From contig DBRN01000006.1 in assembly GCA_002305995.1 (NCBI GenBank), positions 106,889-170,888 of the forward strand: a stretch of 64,000 bases of DNA. The letters run 5' to 3'. This DNA comes from Atopobiaceae bacterium UBA1367 (lineage in GTDB: Bacteria > Actinomycetota > Coriobacteriia > Coriobacteriales > Atopobiaceae). The notes below the pieces were generated by a model that was given only the letters and a program-made list of their open reading frames with translations, was not told the origin of the DNA and ran no database searches. Position numbers and translations under genes: made by a program. Positions 46,326-55,250 of this stretch are shown one piece after another; within the stretch, counting starts at the first letter, position 1; each line of letters starts with the position of its first letter.

Positions 46326-46757
46326 TTAGTCGATGGAGACCTTGGTGACGGTGTCCTTGGCGTCCTGCTTGGGCACATTGATGCTCAGCACGCCCTCGTC
46401 AAGCTTTGCCGAGAGACCCTCGGCAGCCGCATCCTTGAGGTAGACGCCGCGCGAGGCGCTCCAGGAACGGGTCTCCTTGTGCAGGTAGTTCTTGCCGCGA
46501 TCCTCCTCGGTCTCCGTCTTCTCGACCGAGATCGAGAGGCGACCCTCGTTGAGCTCGACGTCGATCTCGTCGCGATTGACGCCGGCGAGGTATGCCGTCA
46601 CGACATAGGTGTCGCCCGCGTCCTCGACATCCATCTTGAAGGCATCGTTTGCGTTGATGATCGAGAGCGGGGAGCCGAAGAAGTCATCGAACATGTCGAA
46701 GGGGAACTGCCTGCGAAGCGCACGCTCGTAGTTGCTGTACGGGATCATGTTTGCCAT
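46326..46757 (-). CDS. hsp20: Hsp20/alpha-crystallin family small heat-shock protein
   Basis: 143 residues. The alpha-crystallin domain (~38-130) ends with GVLSINVPK, matching the family A-x-x-x-n-G-v-L pattern, and a C-terminal VTKVSID tail. It holds unfolding proteins as oligomers. ATG 46757 was chosen over GTG 46766 because AGGAG is 8 bases upstream of the ATG and abuts the GTG. Its upstream region shares a promoter block with dnaK and clpB. Confidence 0.95.
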   Translation of the reverse strand: MANMIPYSNYERALRRQFPFDMFDDFFGSPLSIINANDAFKMDVEDAGDTYVVTAYLAGVNRDEIDVELNEGRLSISVEKTETEEDRGKNYLHKETRSWSASRGVYLKDAAAEGLSAKLDEGVLSINVPKQDAKDTVTKVSID

Positions 46758-46810
46758 GGTGCTCACTCCTATCGCTTGTGATGGGCGCCTCCTGGGGCAC
46801 CCTGGGTGTC

Positions 46811-46918
46811 ATAGCTAAGTGTTCCCCGATCGACGTGATGCTATACGGAAGGCACACACTTTCTTAGCTTTGCTCACTCACTAAATCTAAGTCCTTTCAT
46901 ATCATATTTTTCCTATTC
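46811..46918 (-). promoter_or_regulatory. hsp20 heat-shock control region
   Basis: Read on the minus strand: ACTTAGAT (46885-46892), CGTATAG (46841-46847) and GGGGAACA (46820-46827). CGTATAG and GGGGAACA are 13 bases apart, exactly as at dnaK. A further ACTTAGCTAT lies at 46811-46820. The region is notably A+T-rich. Confidence 0.6.
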
Positions 46919-47007
46919 GTACGGAACCTGCGAAATGCTCGTTACCCGCAAGGGCACTGGACTAAAATGAGACGTCTAACGCACACTCCTCATGTCATGG
47001 AGCATCT

Positions 47008-47601
47008 ATGGACAAACGCGAGAGCACAGGCAGAACCCCCTCGCACGACACCCCGAGAGCGACATCGGCCGCCTCGGACGTGCCCGTGGTTCCTTCCGAG
47101 GGCGGGGAAGCGCGCGTTGGCTCGAACGAGGACCTGCTCTCGGGGACTGGTGCCGTTACCCCTGCCGCCTCCCCTGCGGAGCCGGTCACGCGCCCAGCCC
47201 CAGGCAGAGACCCGTCTGGCGACGCCGACCTCGGGACGTCGACACAGGCCGCGCCCCGTTACGTGCGTCGACACTCCCCGCATCGCAGCCAGGGCACGGT
47301 CGATGACCTCAACGATCAGAGCCTGCCCTCCGTGAGCTACACGCATGACTCGAACATCAGCGTGGGTGGATCGACGCCCCTCTCTGGGATGGCGTATCGC
47401 AGGGCGCGCAGCAACATGTCACGCGTTACCAACTCACGTTACGGGCAGTATCTCGAGATCCCCAAGGGAAGGCGCAGCATCTTCGCCTCCCGTGAGCGCG
47501 CCCGCAGACGGCGCTCAGTCCTCTCGCTGCTTGCGGTGGTCGCGCTCCTGGTGCTCGCCGCCATGTTCCTGTGGGGCATGATGCAAAACCTCTTGGGCTA
47601 G
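47008..47601 (+). CDS. Hypothetical protein with C-terminal membrane anchor
   Basis: 197 residues. The first ~150 are Ser/Thr/Pro/Arg-rich and probably disordered; a single hydrophobic helix lies at the very C-terminus (~171-192, VLSLLAVVALLVLAAMFLWG) after a basic cluster (RERARRRR), the layout of a tail-anchored protein facing the cytoplasm. ATG 47008 is 250 bases from the divergent hsp20. Not recognised. Confidence 0.7.
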   Translation: MDKRESTGRTPSHDTPRATSAASDVPVVPSEGGEARVGSNEDLLSGTGAVTPAASPAEPVTRPAPGRDPSGDADLGTSTQAAPRYVRRHSPHRSQGTVDDLNDQSLPSVSYTHDSNISVGGSTPLSGMAYRRARSNMSRVTNSRYGQYLEIPKGRRSIFASRERARRRRSVLSLLAVVALLVLAAMFLWGMMQNLLG

Positions 47602-47618
47602 CCCTCCGCGCGTCGTGG

Positions 47619-47641
47619 GAGGATGGCCCCGGGCCATCCTC
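47619..47641. terminator. Bidirectional 11-bp hairpin
   Basis: GAGGATGGCCC, one base, then its exact complement, between two convergent genes (stops at 47601 and 47657). Confidence 0.7.
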
Positions 47642-47656
47642 GGCAGCCGTCCTCGC

Positions 47657-47851
47657 CTAGGCCCACGGGTCCCGCTCGAAGAGCGGCTCCGGCGATGCCG
47701 GCCTGTCGGAATACGGGTCATACCCGTCATCATCCTCGCCCTCCGCACGACAGAAGGGCTCACGGCCGATGTCGGCGACCTCGCGTTCCCGCACCTCCCC
47801 GGCAGGGACAGCGCCCTCCGCCGTGTGCGTCACCCTCTCGTCGCTCGTCAT
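47657..47851 (-). CDS. Small acidic hypothetical protein
   Basis: 64 residues (MTSDERVTHTAEGA ... EPLFERDPWA), strongly acidic, no membrane helix. ATG 47851 has GAGGGAGGGTCGG directly upstream, a very good ribosome site, and begins 11 bases after the PASTA gene stop, so the two are probably co-transcribed. Unrecognised; the strong start site and position are the only support. Confidence 0.55.
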   Translation of the reverse strand: MTSDERVTHTAEGAVPAGEVREREVADIGREPFCRAEGEDDDGYDPYSDRPASPEPLFERDPWA

Positions 47852-47862
47852 CCGACCCTCCC

Positions 47863-49662
47863 TCACGTGTCGCTTGAGTTCGACGGGGCGCTCGGCGAGG
47901 CGGCCTTCCTGACCTCGTACATCTCCTGATACGCGACAAAGTCGCTGATGCTGCCACCAAACGACGAGAGGCTCGACGAGGGGTACAGCCCTTCCCGGCC
48001 ACACGTCGCCACCGCACGCCAGCTCTTGTCGCTCCTCGCGACGAGCAGTGTCCAGACGAGGTCGCCCTCCCTTCCGCTCGCGCAGCCAAAGGAAGTGTTC
48101 GACCTGCTCACGCCGGATGGCAGGGCGATGTTCCTCTCGTCGCAGAAGTCGCTCATCCCCTCGAACCCACAGGATGCGGCAAGCTCCTCCAGGGCGCCCT
48201 TGTCGCTCCTGTCCGGGACCATCGACGCCGGAAGCTCGAGCCTGACGCCTGCGATGGGCGCACCCGTGGCCAGCACGTTCGAGGATCCCTCCTTGGGCAG
48301 GACGAGCGAGGCGGTGTAGGGCTGCGACGAGAACGTGATGGCACCCTTGTCCTGGGACGAGTAGGTCTGCAGGGCGTTGCCGTGGCTGTCGAGGAAGCCC
48401 TTGCCAAACGAGAAGCCCTCCTTGAGGAGGTAGGCATCGACGTCCTGGGACGAGTGTCCGAAGTACTCCACGAGATGGCTGAAGTCGCTCGGGTACGGGG
48501 ACGAAACCTTGAGCTCGATCGCGTCGTCGCCGTGGATGGGCTCGCCGGCCGCCGGCGAGGTCTCGATGACCGTCCTCGCCGTCTCGCCCGACTGCACGTA
48601 GGTCACGTGCGACGTGAGGCCCATCTCGTCGATGGCCCGCACGGCATCGCCCTCCCTCTTGCCCACCACGTCGGGGACATGGTGGGCTCCCGCGATCGTG
48701 AGCACGAACTCGTCACGAGAGACAAAGCCCTGCCCCTCTTCGGGGCTTACCGCCACGACCGTGCCGTCGGCGGCGCTCGAGGGAGCCTCGACCGTCGTGA
48801 TGTTGGCGGCTCCCGCACCTTCGAGCGCGGCGCGGGCCTCGTCCTCCGTCAGGCCCACCACGTTGGGGACCACGCGCGCCGAGGCGACGCGGATCGTCAC
48901 CTCGCTGCCCTCCGGAACGCGCGCGCCCGCATCGGGCTCCTGCGCGAGCACCTTGCCGATGGCGTCGTCTGCGGGCTCGCCCTCCACACGGGCCACCAGC
49001 CCCTTGTCACGCAGGCGTGCCTCGGCCCTGTCCTGCGACTCGCCCACCAGCACCGGCACCTCTTTGCCGCCCCACAGCTCCATGCCATAGGCGAGGATCG
49101 CCCCGCCACCGCCGACCAACGCCACCACGAGCAGCACGGCCAGCAGCGGCCGCCACCTTCCGCGACTGTTGCCCTCACCCAGCACGTCGCCCGTGCGCAT
49201 GCTGCGTGCGTACGGATCGCGTCGCGTGTCGCGCGACGTCTCACCATCGGTGATGGTCTCGAAGTTTTCGGCCGGACCCACGCGATTGGCCGACTGGGCA
49301 TCGTGATCGTAGTCGCGCGTGGCGCGCACCACAAGGTGCCCCCCCTCGTCGGTGCCTGCGCTCGGGCGCAGCAGGGTCTCGTCAACCGAGGCGGCGGCGT
49401 GGCGGGAGAGACGCTCGAACTCGTCACTCGTCGCTCCGCCATCAGGCTCCCCGGAAGGTGCCTCCACCGATGCCGAGGCCGGGCGGCCTTCCTCCCCCTC
49501 GTGCAGCCCTGTCTCCCCGGGCTCCGAGGCGTCGTTGGTGAGCACCTGCCTCATGAGCTCCTCGACAGTCGCCTCGGTCTCGTCGACAGCCATCGAAGCG
49601 CCGCATGCGCTGCAGAGCGGCGCATTGTCAGCATTGTCGGATCCGCAGTGGGGGCACCTCAT
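47863..49662 (-). CDS. Zinc-ribbon, single-pass membrane protein with PASTA domains
   Basis: 599 residues. An N-terminal zinc ribbon (CPHCGSDN ... CSACG), an acidic linker, a membrane helix (~171-192), then three PASTA domains outside the cell (~200-260, 263-325, 328-388; EVPVLVGESQDRAEARL, VVPNVVGLTEDEARAAL, HVPDVVGKREGDAVRAI) and a ~200-residue C-terminal domain. PASTA domains normally occur on PknB kinases or penicillin-binding proteins and bind muropeptides; no kinase is present here. ATG 49662 starts the zinc ribbon. Probably a cell-wall sensor or scaffold (inference). Confidence 0.88.
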   Translation of the reverse strand: MRCPHCGSDNADNAPLCSACGASMAVDETEATVEELMRQVLTNDASEPGETGLHEGEEGRPASASVEAPSGEPDGGATSDEFERLSRHAAASVDETLLRPSAGTDEGGHLVVRATRDYDHDAQSANRVGPAENFETITDGETSRDTRRDPYARSMRTGDVLGEGNSRGRWRPLLAVLLVVALVGGGGAILAYGMELWGGKEVPVLVGESQDRAEARLRDKGLVARVEGEPADDAIGKVLAQEPDAGARVPEGSEVTIRVASARVVPNVVGLTEDEARAALEGAGAANITTVEAPSSAADGTVVAVSPEEGQGFVSRDEFVLTIAGAHHVPDVVGKREGDAVRAIDEMGLTSHVTYVQSGETARTVIETSPAAGEPIHGDDAIELKVSSPYPSDFSHLVEYFGHSSQDVDAYLLKEGFSFGKGFLDSHGNALQTYSSQDKGAITFSSQPYTASLVLPKEGSSNVLATGAPIAGVRLELPASMVPDRSDKGALEELAASCGFEGMSDFCDERNIALPSGVSRSNTSFGCASGREGDLVWTLLVARSDKSWRAVATCGREGLYPSSSLSSFGGSISDFVAYQEMYEVRKAASPSAPSNSSDT

Positions 49663-49718
49663 GTTCGATTCCCTCGTTTCAGCTACAGGTACCGAACAGT
49701 ATAGTGCAAGCCCGAAAC

Positions 49719-49754
49719 GGGGAGCCCGCACCGCAGTCGCGGTGCGGGCTCCCC
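49719..49754 (-). terminator. 16-bp hairpin terminator of clpB
   Basis: GGGGAGCCCGCACCGC (49719-49734), loop AGTC, exact complement to 49754. It lies 54 bases after the clpB stop and 57 bases before the PASTA gene start. Confidence 0.75.
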
Positions 49755-49807
49755 GCCCTGTCCGCCCGACATCGTGGTCGTGCTCGCACCTACGCCGAGA
49801 CGCACCC

Positions 49808-52462
49808 CTAGTCGACGATGTACTCCGGCTCCGCTGGCTCGTCGGCCTCTCCCTGCCCCGACGCAACCGGCTCTGTGGGCTCGGCCACCAAGGTCGCCCC
49901 ATCGGCGCCGACGTCGATGCGGACCGCCTCGCCCTCGCGCAGCCTCCCGTCGATGATGAGCCCGGCGATGTTGTCGACCACCTGGCGCTGGATGAGGCGC
50001 TTGAGCGGGCGGGCACCGTAGACCGGGTCAAGTCCGTCGAGGGCGAGCAGGCCCACGGCCGCCTCGGTGAGCTCGAGCGAGATGCGCTCGCGTGCCAGCC
50101 TGCCGCGCACGTCGCGCAGCTGGATGTCCACGATCCTCTCGATGTCATCGAGCCCGAGGGGATGGAACACCACCACGTCGTCGATGCGATTGAGGAACTC
50201 CGGCTTGAAGGTGGCGCGCAGGGCGTCGTTGACCTGCCGCTGCACGGCATCCGGGTCGCTTGCGGCATGCGCCGCGGCAATGAACTGGCTGCCCACGTTG
50301 GAGGTCATGATGATGATCGTGTTCTTGAAGCTCACCACACGACCCTGTCCGTCGGTCAGGCGACCATCGTCAAGCACCTGCAGGAGCACGTTGAAGACGT
50401 CGGGATGCGCCTTCTCCATCTCGTCGAGCAGGATGACCGAGTACGGCTTGCGCCGCACGGCCTCGGTCAGCTGACCGCCCTCGTCGTAGCCCACGTATCC
50501 CGGAGGCGCACCGATCAGGCGCTGCACCGAGAACTTCTCCATGTACTCGCTCATGTCGATGCGCACCAGCGCACGCTCGTCATCGAACAGGCACTCCGCC
50601 AGCGCCTTTGCCAGCTCGGTCTTGCCGACGCCCGTGGGCCCGAGGAAGAAGAAGCTGCCAATGGGGCGGTCTGGGTCGGAGAGGCCCGCGCGACTGCGGC
50701 GCACGGCGGCAGCCACAGCGGAGACGGCCTCGTTCTGGCCGACGACGCGCTCGTGAAGCTCGTCCTCGAGACCCTTGAGCTTGTCCATCTCGCCCTGCAT
50801 CATCTTGGAGACGGGCACGCCCGTCCAGGCGCTCACGACCTCGGCGATCTCCTCGGTCGTGACCTCCTCCTTGAGCACGCCGCCTGCCTGCTGCTTGGCA
50901 TCGAGCTGGGCCTGTGCCTGCGAGAGCTGTCCCTCGAGCGAGGGGATGGTGCCGTAGCGCAGCTCGCCGGCACGGCCGAGGTTGCCGTCGCGCACCGCGC
51001 GGTCGGCCTCGCCCCTGGCGTCCTCTATCTGCGCCTTCAGGCCCTGCACGCGATCGATGGCGCCCTTCTCGTTCTCCCAGTCGGCCTTCATGCCGTCGAG
51101 CCTCTCGCGTGTGACGGCGATGTCCTTGCGCAGGCTCTCGAGGCGCTCCTTGGAGGCGGCGTCCTCCTCGCGCATCAGCGCCTGCTCCTCGATCTGCATC
51201 TGGGTGAGCTGACGGTCGACGGCATCGATCTCGGCCGGCATGGAGTCAAGCTCCATGCGCAGGCGGCTGGCGGCTTCGTCCACCAGGTCGATGGCCTTGT
51301 CGGGCAGGAAGCGATCGGAGATGTAGCGATTGGAGAGATCGGCGGCGGCGACCAGCGCGGCGTCAGCGATGCGCACGCGATGGTGCGCCTCGTAACGCTC
51401 GGCCAGCCCGCGCAGGATGGAGATGGTCTCCTCCACCGAGGGCTCGCTCACCATGACGGTCTGGAAGCGCCGGGCCAGGGCGGCGTCCTTCTCCACGTAC
51501 TTGCGGTACTCGTCGAGCGTGGTGGCCCCGATGGCGTGCAGCTCGCCGCGGGCGAGCGCGGGCTTGAGGATGTTGCCCGCGTCCATGGAACCCTCGGAGG
51601 CGCCGGCGCCCACGATGGTGTGCAGCTCGTCGATGAACAGGATCACCCGGCCGTCGGACTTCTGGACCTCCTTGAGCACGCTCTTGAGGCGATCCTCAAA
51701 CTCCCCGCGATACTTGGCCCCTGCCACCAGCGCGCTCATGTCGAGCTCGATGATGTCGCGATCCTTGAGCGTCGAGGGCACGTCGCCGCTCACGATGCGC
51801 TCGGCAAGGCCCTCCACGATGGCGGTCTTGCCCACGCCTGGCTCGCCGATGAGCACCGGGTTGTTCTTGGTGCGGCGCGAGAGCACCTGTATGGTGCGCC
51901 GGATCTCCTCGACGCGACCGATCACGGGGTCGAGCTTGCCCTGACGGGCGAGGTCGCACACGTTGCGACCATACTGCTCGAGGGCCTCGAACTGCGTCTT
52001 CGCGTCCTGTGAGGTCACCCGCTCGTCGCCGCGCAGGGTGTTGAAGGCCTCCTGCACGCGCTTTCCCGTGATGCCAGCGTCACGCAACGCCGTGCCTGCG
52101 GCACCGCGCTCGTCGGCCAGCGCGCACAGCAGGTGCTCGGTGGTCACATACGAGTCGCCCAGCTTGCCCGCCAGCTTCTCGGCGGCATCCCCCACGCGCG
52201 TGAGCTCGTTGGAGATGCCCATCTGGCTCAGATCCCCCGAGACGCGCGGTGCGGCTGCGATGGCGTCGTCGACGGCAGCCTCCACCTTGGCGGGGTCGGC
52301 CCCCACGCGCTCGATGATCGCGCTGAGGTTGCGCTCGCCAGAAGACAGCATGGCCTTCAGCAGATGGACGGGCATGACCTGCCCGGCCTCGGCGTCGGCC
52401 GCTATGGTCACGGAGCCCTGCAGGGCCTCTTGGGCCGTGACCGCCCACTTGTCAAACCTCAT
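49808..52462 (-). CDS. clpB: ATP-dependent disaggregase ClpB
   Basis: 884 residues: N-domain (1-~150), AAA1 with GEPGVGKTAIVEGLA and VILFIDELHTIVGAG, a coiled-coil middle domain (~410-530), AAA2 with GPTGVGKTELAKALAE and VILLDEMEKAHPDVF. It resolves aggregates together with DnaK/DnaJ/GrpE. An acidic tail (~35 residues, ending EPEYIVD) extends beyond the usual C-terminus. The upstream region has the promoter block shared with dnaK and hsp20. Confidence 0.97.
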   Translation of the reverse strand: MRFDKWAVTAQEALQGSVTIAADAEAGQVMPVHLLKAMLSSGERNLSAIIERVGADPAKVEAAVDDAIAAAPRVSGDLSQMGISNELTRVGDAAEKLAGKLGDSYVTTEHLLCALADERGAAGTALRDAGITGKRVQEAFNTLRGDERVTSQDAKTQFEALEQYGRNVCDLARQGKLDPVIGRVEEIRRTIQVLSRRTKNNPVLIGEPGVGKTAIVEGLAERIVSGDVPSTLKDRDIIELDMSALVAGAKYRGEFEDRLKSVLKEVQKSDGRVILFIDELHTIVGAGASEGSMDAGNILKPALARGELHAIGATTLDEYRKYVEKDAALARRFQTVMVSEPSVEETISILRGLAERYEAHHRVRIADAALVAAADLSNRYISDRFLPDKAIDLVDEAASRLRMELDSMPAEIDAVDRQLTQMQIEEQALMREEDAASKERLESLRKDIAVTRERLDGMKADWENEKGAIDRVQGLKAQIEDARGEADRAVRDGNLGRAGELRYGTIPSLEGQLSQAQAQLDAKQQAGGVLKEEVTTEEIAEVVSAWTGVPVSKMMQGEMDKLKGLEDELHERVVGQNEAVSAVAAAVRRSRAGLSDPDRPIGSFFFLGPTGVGKTELAKALAECLFDDERALVRIDMSEYMEKFSVQRLIGAPPGYVGYDEGGQLTEAVRRKPYSVILLDEMEKAHPDVFNVLLQVLDDGRLTDGQGRVVSFKNTIIIMTSNVGSQFIAAAHAASDPDAVQRQVNDALRATFKPEFLNRIDDVVVFHPLGLDDIERIVDIQLRDVRGRLARERISLELTEAAVGLLALDGLDPVYGARPLKRLIQRQVVDNIAGLIIDGRLREGEAVRIDVGADGATLVAEPTEPVASGQGEADEPAEPEYIVD

Positions 52463-52506
52463 GTGCTCCTCCTTGGCCGTGTTGCCGCGTCAGTGTTTGA
52501 GCACAT

Positions 52507-52565
52507 TGTTCCCCCGCGGCGCGGCTGGTATGCATATCTAAGTCTGTTAATGTGAGGTTTTCTCA
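52507..52565 (-). promoter_or_regulatory. clpB heat-shock promoter/leader block
   Basis: On the minus strand: AAAACCTCA (52552-52560), ACTTAGAT (52536-52543), TGCATAC (52528-52534) and GGGGAACA (52507-52514). The last two are 13 bases apart, as at dnaK and hsp20. ATG of clpB is 45 bases downstream of the GGGGAACA block. Confidence 0.65.
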
Positions 52566-52762
52566 GTTGGCATACGCAGGCCATGGCTCGCCGGACCATC
52601 GATCCCGTCAGGTCGGCCCTCTGGCCCATGCGGCCTCGCCGCCCGCCCTGGCGCCAGGGACCATCGTCAGGGGCCATCGCCCGGCTTCCCCACCAAGGCC
52701 CATGGGCATGACGCGCGGGCATTGGTTCATAATGGGGGCACCATCAACGCGAGGGGAACGAG

Positions 52763-54517
52763 ATGGCACGGCAGAGGAAGCTCTCTTGGCGGCACGGGGC
52801 GGTCTTGGCGCTCGCTGCCGTCATGCTGTGCGGTCGCATCGTCATCGAGGCCCTTGACTCCCTCTCGGGCCGGCAGGACCTGCTCGACCTGGTGGGCACC
52901 ACCATCGTGGTGGCACTCCTCGTCGTTGCCTTCATATACATCCGCAAGTTCTTCCGGAGCTTTGACGGCGAGGTGGACGACCCTCCCTTCGGCTGGGCGC
53001 CCACCATGAGCGAGGAAGCCATACGGTCGTATCGCGGCTATCAGATGACCGTCAACGACCGCGGCGAGCTGGTGCCCGTCAAGTCGAGGTCTGGCGTCCA
53101 GGCACGGGCCCAGGCGTCGCGGACAGCGGCAATGGCGACGCGTGCCAGCGACCCGCATGGGCATGCGGACAAGGGCGAAGGCGGCAGAGGCGAGGCGACG
53201 GCAGGCTCTGACGAGCGCACGGCCGGCCGGCCCAACCGCCACGACCCTCACCCGGCGCCCCTTCCCTACCAGGCCAGCGCGGGCGGCGGTGAGGGCGTCT
53301 CCTCCGAGCCCCTCGCTGCCAAGCGCGTCATCAGCAGGCGCGGAGGGGGCAAGAAGCGCAGGGTGCGTGCGGGCATCAAGGTGGGGCGGCGCGTGGACGC
53401 AGAGGTCGAGGTGGGACCATCGCTCGATGCCGATGGCACGCTTCCCACTCCCCAGCAGATCTACGACGCGCTGGGCGCGTACGTGATAGGGCAGCAGGAG
53501 GCTCGTCGCACGCTCGCGGTGGCCGTGTACAACCACTACAAGCGCATCACCCCTGACTGGCGTGGCGACGAGGAGGACCCCGTCGAGATCGCCAAGTCAA
53601 ACATCCTGCTGCTCGGCCCCACGGGCACCGGCAAGACCCTCATGGTGCAGACGCTAGCCAAGATCCTGGACGTGCCGCTGGCCATAGCCGATGCCACCAC
53701 CCTCACCGACGCCGGCTACGTTGGGGAGGATGTGGAGTCCATCCTCGCACGCCTGATCGCCGCGGCGGGCAGCGAGGAGAACGCCTCCATGGGCATCGTC
53801 TACATCGACGAGATCGACAAGATCGCCCGCGCCTCCGGAGGCGCGGGACAGCTCGCCGCCAGCAACGACCCCTCGGGCGAGGGTGTGCAGCAGGCCCTGC
53901 TCAAGCTGCTGGAAGGCTCCATGACCAGCGTTCCGCCCCTGGGAGGGCGCACCAACCTGCTGCAACGCAGCAGCCAGCTCGACACCACCAACATCCTGTT
54001 CATCTGCGGCGGGGCCTTCGTGGGGCTGTCGGGCATCGTGCGCAGGCGCACATCCAACCGCAGCGTCGGCTTTGGCGTCGACAGCGCCGAGCAGGCAAGG
54101 CTCACCGAGGACGAGCTGCTTGCCATGGTCGAGCCGCAGGACCTGCACCGCTTTGGCCTCATTCCCGAGCTGGTGGGTCGCATCCCCGTGATCACGCACA
54201 CCAACGAGCTGACGGTGGGATCCATGGTGCGCATCCTCACCGAGCCAAAGAACGCCCTCGTCCGCCAGTACCAGCGGCTCATGGCCTATGACGGGGTCGA
54301 GCTGCTGTTCGACGACGATGCGCTGGAGGCCATCGCCCAGCTCGCGCTTGAGCGGGGCACCGGGGCGCGCGGCCTGCGATCCATCTGCGAGAGGGTGCTA
54401 CGCGACGTGATGTTCGAGGTTCCCGGGCGCACGGACGTGGCCAAGGTGGTCGTGCATGCCGCCTGCGTGACCGAGGGTGACAGGCCCGAGTATGTGTCGC
54501 GGGAACCCTCGGCATGA
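52763..54517 (+). CDS. Membrane-anchored ClpX-like AAA+ ATPase
   Basis: 584 residues. Two N-terminal membrane helices (~10-30 and ~42-62) and a ~150-residue Gly/Arg-rich linker replace ClpX's zinc-binding domain. The rest is full ClpX: TPQQIYDALGAYVIGQ, Walker A GPTGTGKT (285-292), pore loop GYVGED (318-323), Walker B IVYIDEID, sensor region LIPELVGRIPV and the ClpP-contact loop, here VGFG (435-438) instead of IGF. It should unfold proteins, perhaps feeding ClpP at the membrane. ATG 52763 follows AGGGGAACG; a TTCATAAT at ~52725 may be its -10. No clpP nearby. Confidence 0.88.
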   Translation: MARQRKLSWRHGAVLALAAVMLCGRIVIEALDSLSGRQDLLDLVGTTIVVALLVVAFIYIRKFFRSFDGEVDDPPFGWAPTMSEEAIRSYRGYQMTVNDRGELVPVKSRSGVQARAQASRTAAMATRASDPHGHADKGEGGRGEATAGSDERTAGRPNRHDPHPAPLPYQASAGGGEGVSSEPLAAKRVISRRGGGKKRRVRAGIKVGRRVDAEVEVGPSLDADGTLPTPQQIYDALGAYVIGQQEARRTLAVAVYNHYKRITPDWRGDEEDPVEIAKSNILLLGPTGTGKTLMVQTLAKILDVPLAIADATTLTDAGYVGEDVESILARLIAAAGSEENASMGIVYIDEIDKIARASGGAGQLAASNDPSGEGVQQALLKLLEGSMTSVPPLGGRTNLLQRSSQLDTTNILFICGGAFVGLSGIVRRRTSNRSVGFGVDSAEQARLTEDELLAMVEPQDLHRFGLIPELVGRIPVITHTNELTVGSMVRILTEPKNALVRQYQRLMAYDGVELLFDDDALEAIAQLALERGTGARGLRSICERVLRDVMFEVPGRTDVAKVVVHAACVTEGDRPEYVSREPSA

Positions 54518-54553
54518 CTGAGGGCGAGGGCTCCCGTATGTCACCGGCGCAGG

Positions 54554-55231
54554 CTAGCCCTCAAAGGGCATGTAACGTCTGAGGCGCTCGGCTGCGGCGA
54601 CCCGGTCATCGGCGTCGAAGATAGCACGGCCCACCATGATGATCGCAGGCTCGAGCCCAAGCACCTCACGTATGTTCGACTCGTTGATGCCCGTGTTCAG
54701 GGCCAGCCCGGCGCGGCGCAGGTTGCGCTTTGCCGCATGGGCGAGGTCGAGGGGGCGCACCTTCGGCACAAAGCGGAAGATGCGGTGCGTCTCGAGGTCG
54801 TAGTCGTATTCGGGCAGGTAGCCCGTATGCACGGCCACATAGTCGACGCCCAGCTCGTCCACCTCAGCCGTGCGCTGCGCCACCGCGCGTGCCGGTGCCG
54901 AGAGGTCGCACATGATCTTGCCCCCGTACGCTGACGCCTTCTCGACCATCTTGGAGATCACGGGGTCGGGCGCCGCAGAGAGCACCGTCACGATGTTGGC
55001 GCCCGCGTCAAAGCAGCGCGTCGTCACGCCCGTGCCCCCGTGGAACACCTTGGCATCCACGCAGATGCAGAGGTCGGGATGCCTCTCGCGAATCTCCCTC
55101 ACGAGCGTGAGGCCAAAGGTCACCACCTGCGGATAGCCGATCTCGATGATGTCCACGTGATCGGCGAGGAGGTCGACCGAGTTCAGGACCTCATGGTACT
55201 TGCCGTGGTCGATCGTCAGCTGAAGCTTCAT
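54554..55231 (-). CDS. Hexulose-6-phosphate synthase / 3-keto-L-gulonate-6-P decarboxylase family
   Basis: 225 residues of the OMP-decarboxylase superfamily. QLTIDHGK, IEIGYPQVV, CVDAKVFHGG (the DxKxxD-type active site, with His and Gly in place of the second Asp) and the terminal GLEPAIIMVGRAIF phosphate loop are visible. Relatives either fix formaldehyde on ribulose-5-P or decarboxylate 3-keto-L-gulonate-6-P in ascorbate breakdown. The partner isomerase is not adjacent. It follows the AEC transporter by 19 bases. Confidence 0.8.
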   Translation of the reverse strand: MKLQLTIDHGKYHEVLNSVDLLADHVDIIEIGYPQVVTFGLTLVREIRERHPDLCICVDAKVFHGGTGVTTRCFDAGANIVTVLSAAPDPVISKMVEKASAYGGKIMCDLSAPARAVAQRTAEVDELGVDYVAVHTGYLPEYDYDLETHRIFRFVPKVRPLDLAHAAKRNLRRAGLALNTGINESNIREVLGLEPAIIMVGRAIFDADDRVAAAERLRRYMPFEG

Positions 55232-55250
55232 GGAGAACCCCTTTCGCGCC

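Noticed and set aside
47863..50280. Extension of the PASTA protein frame to 50280
   Set aside because: The added part overlaps clpB in another frame; ATG 49662 begins the zinc ribbon.
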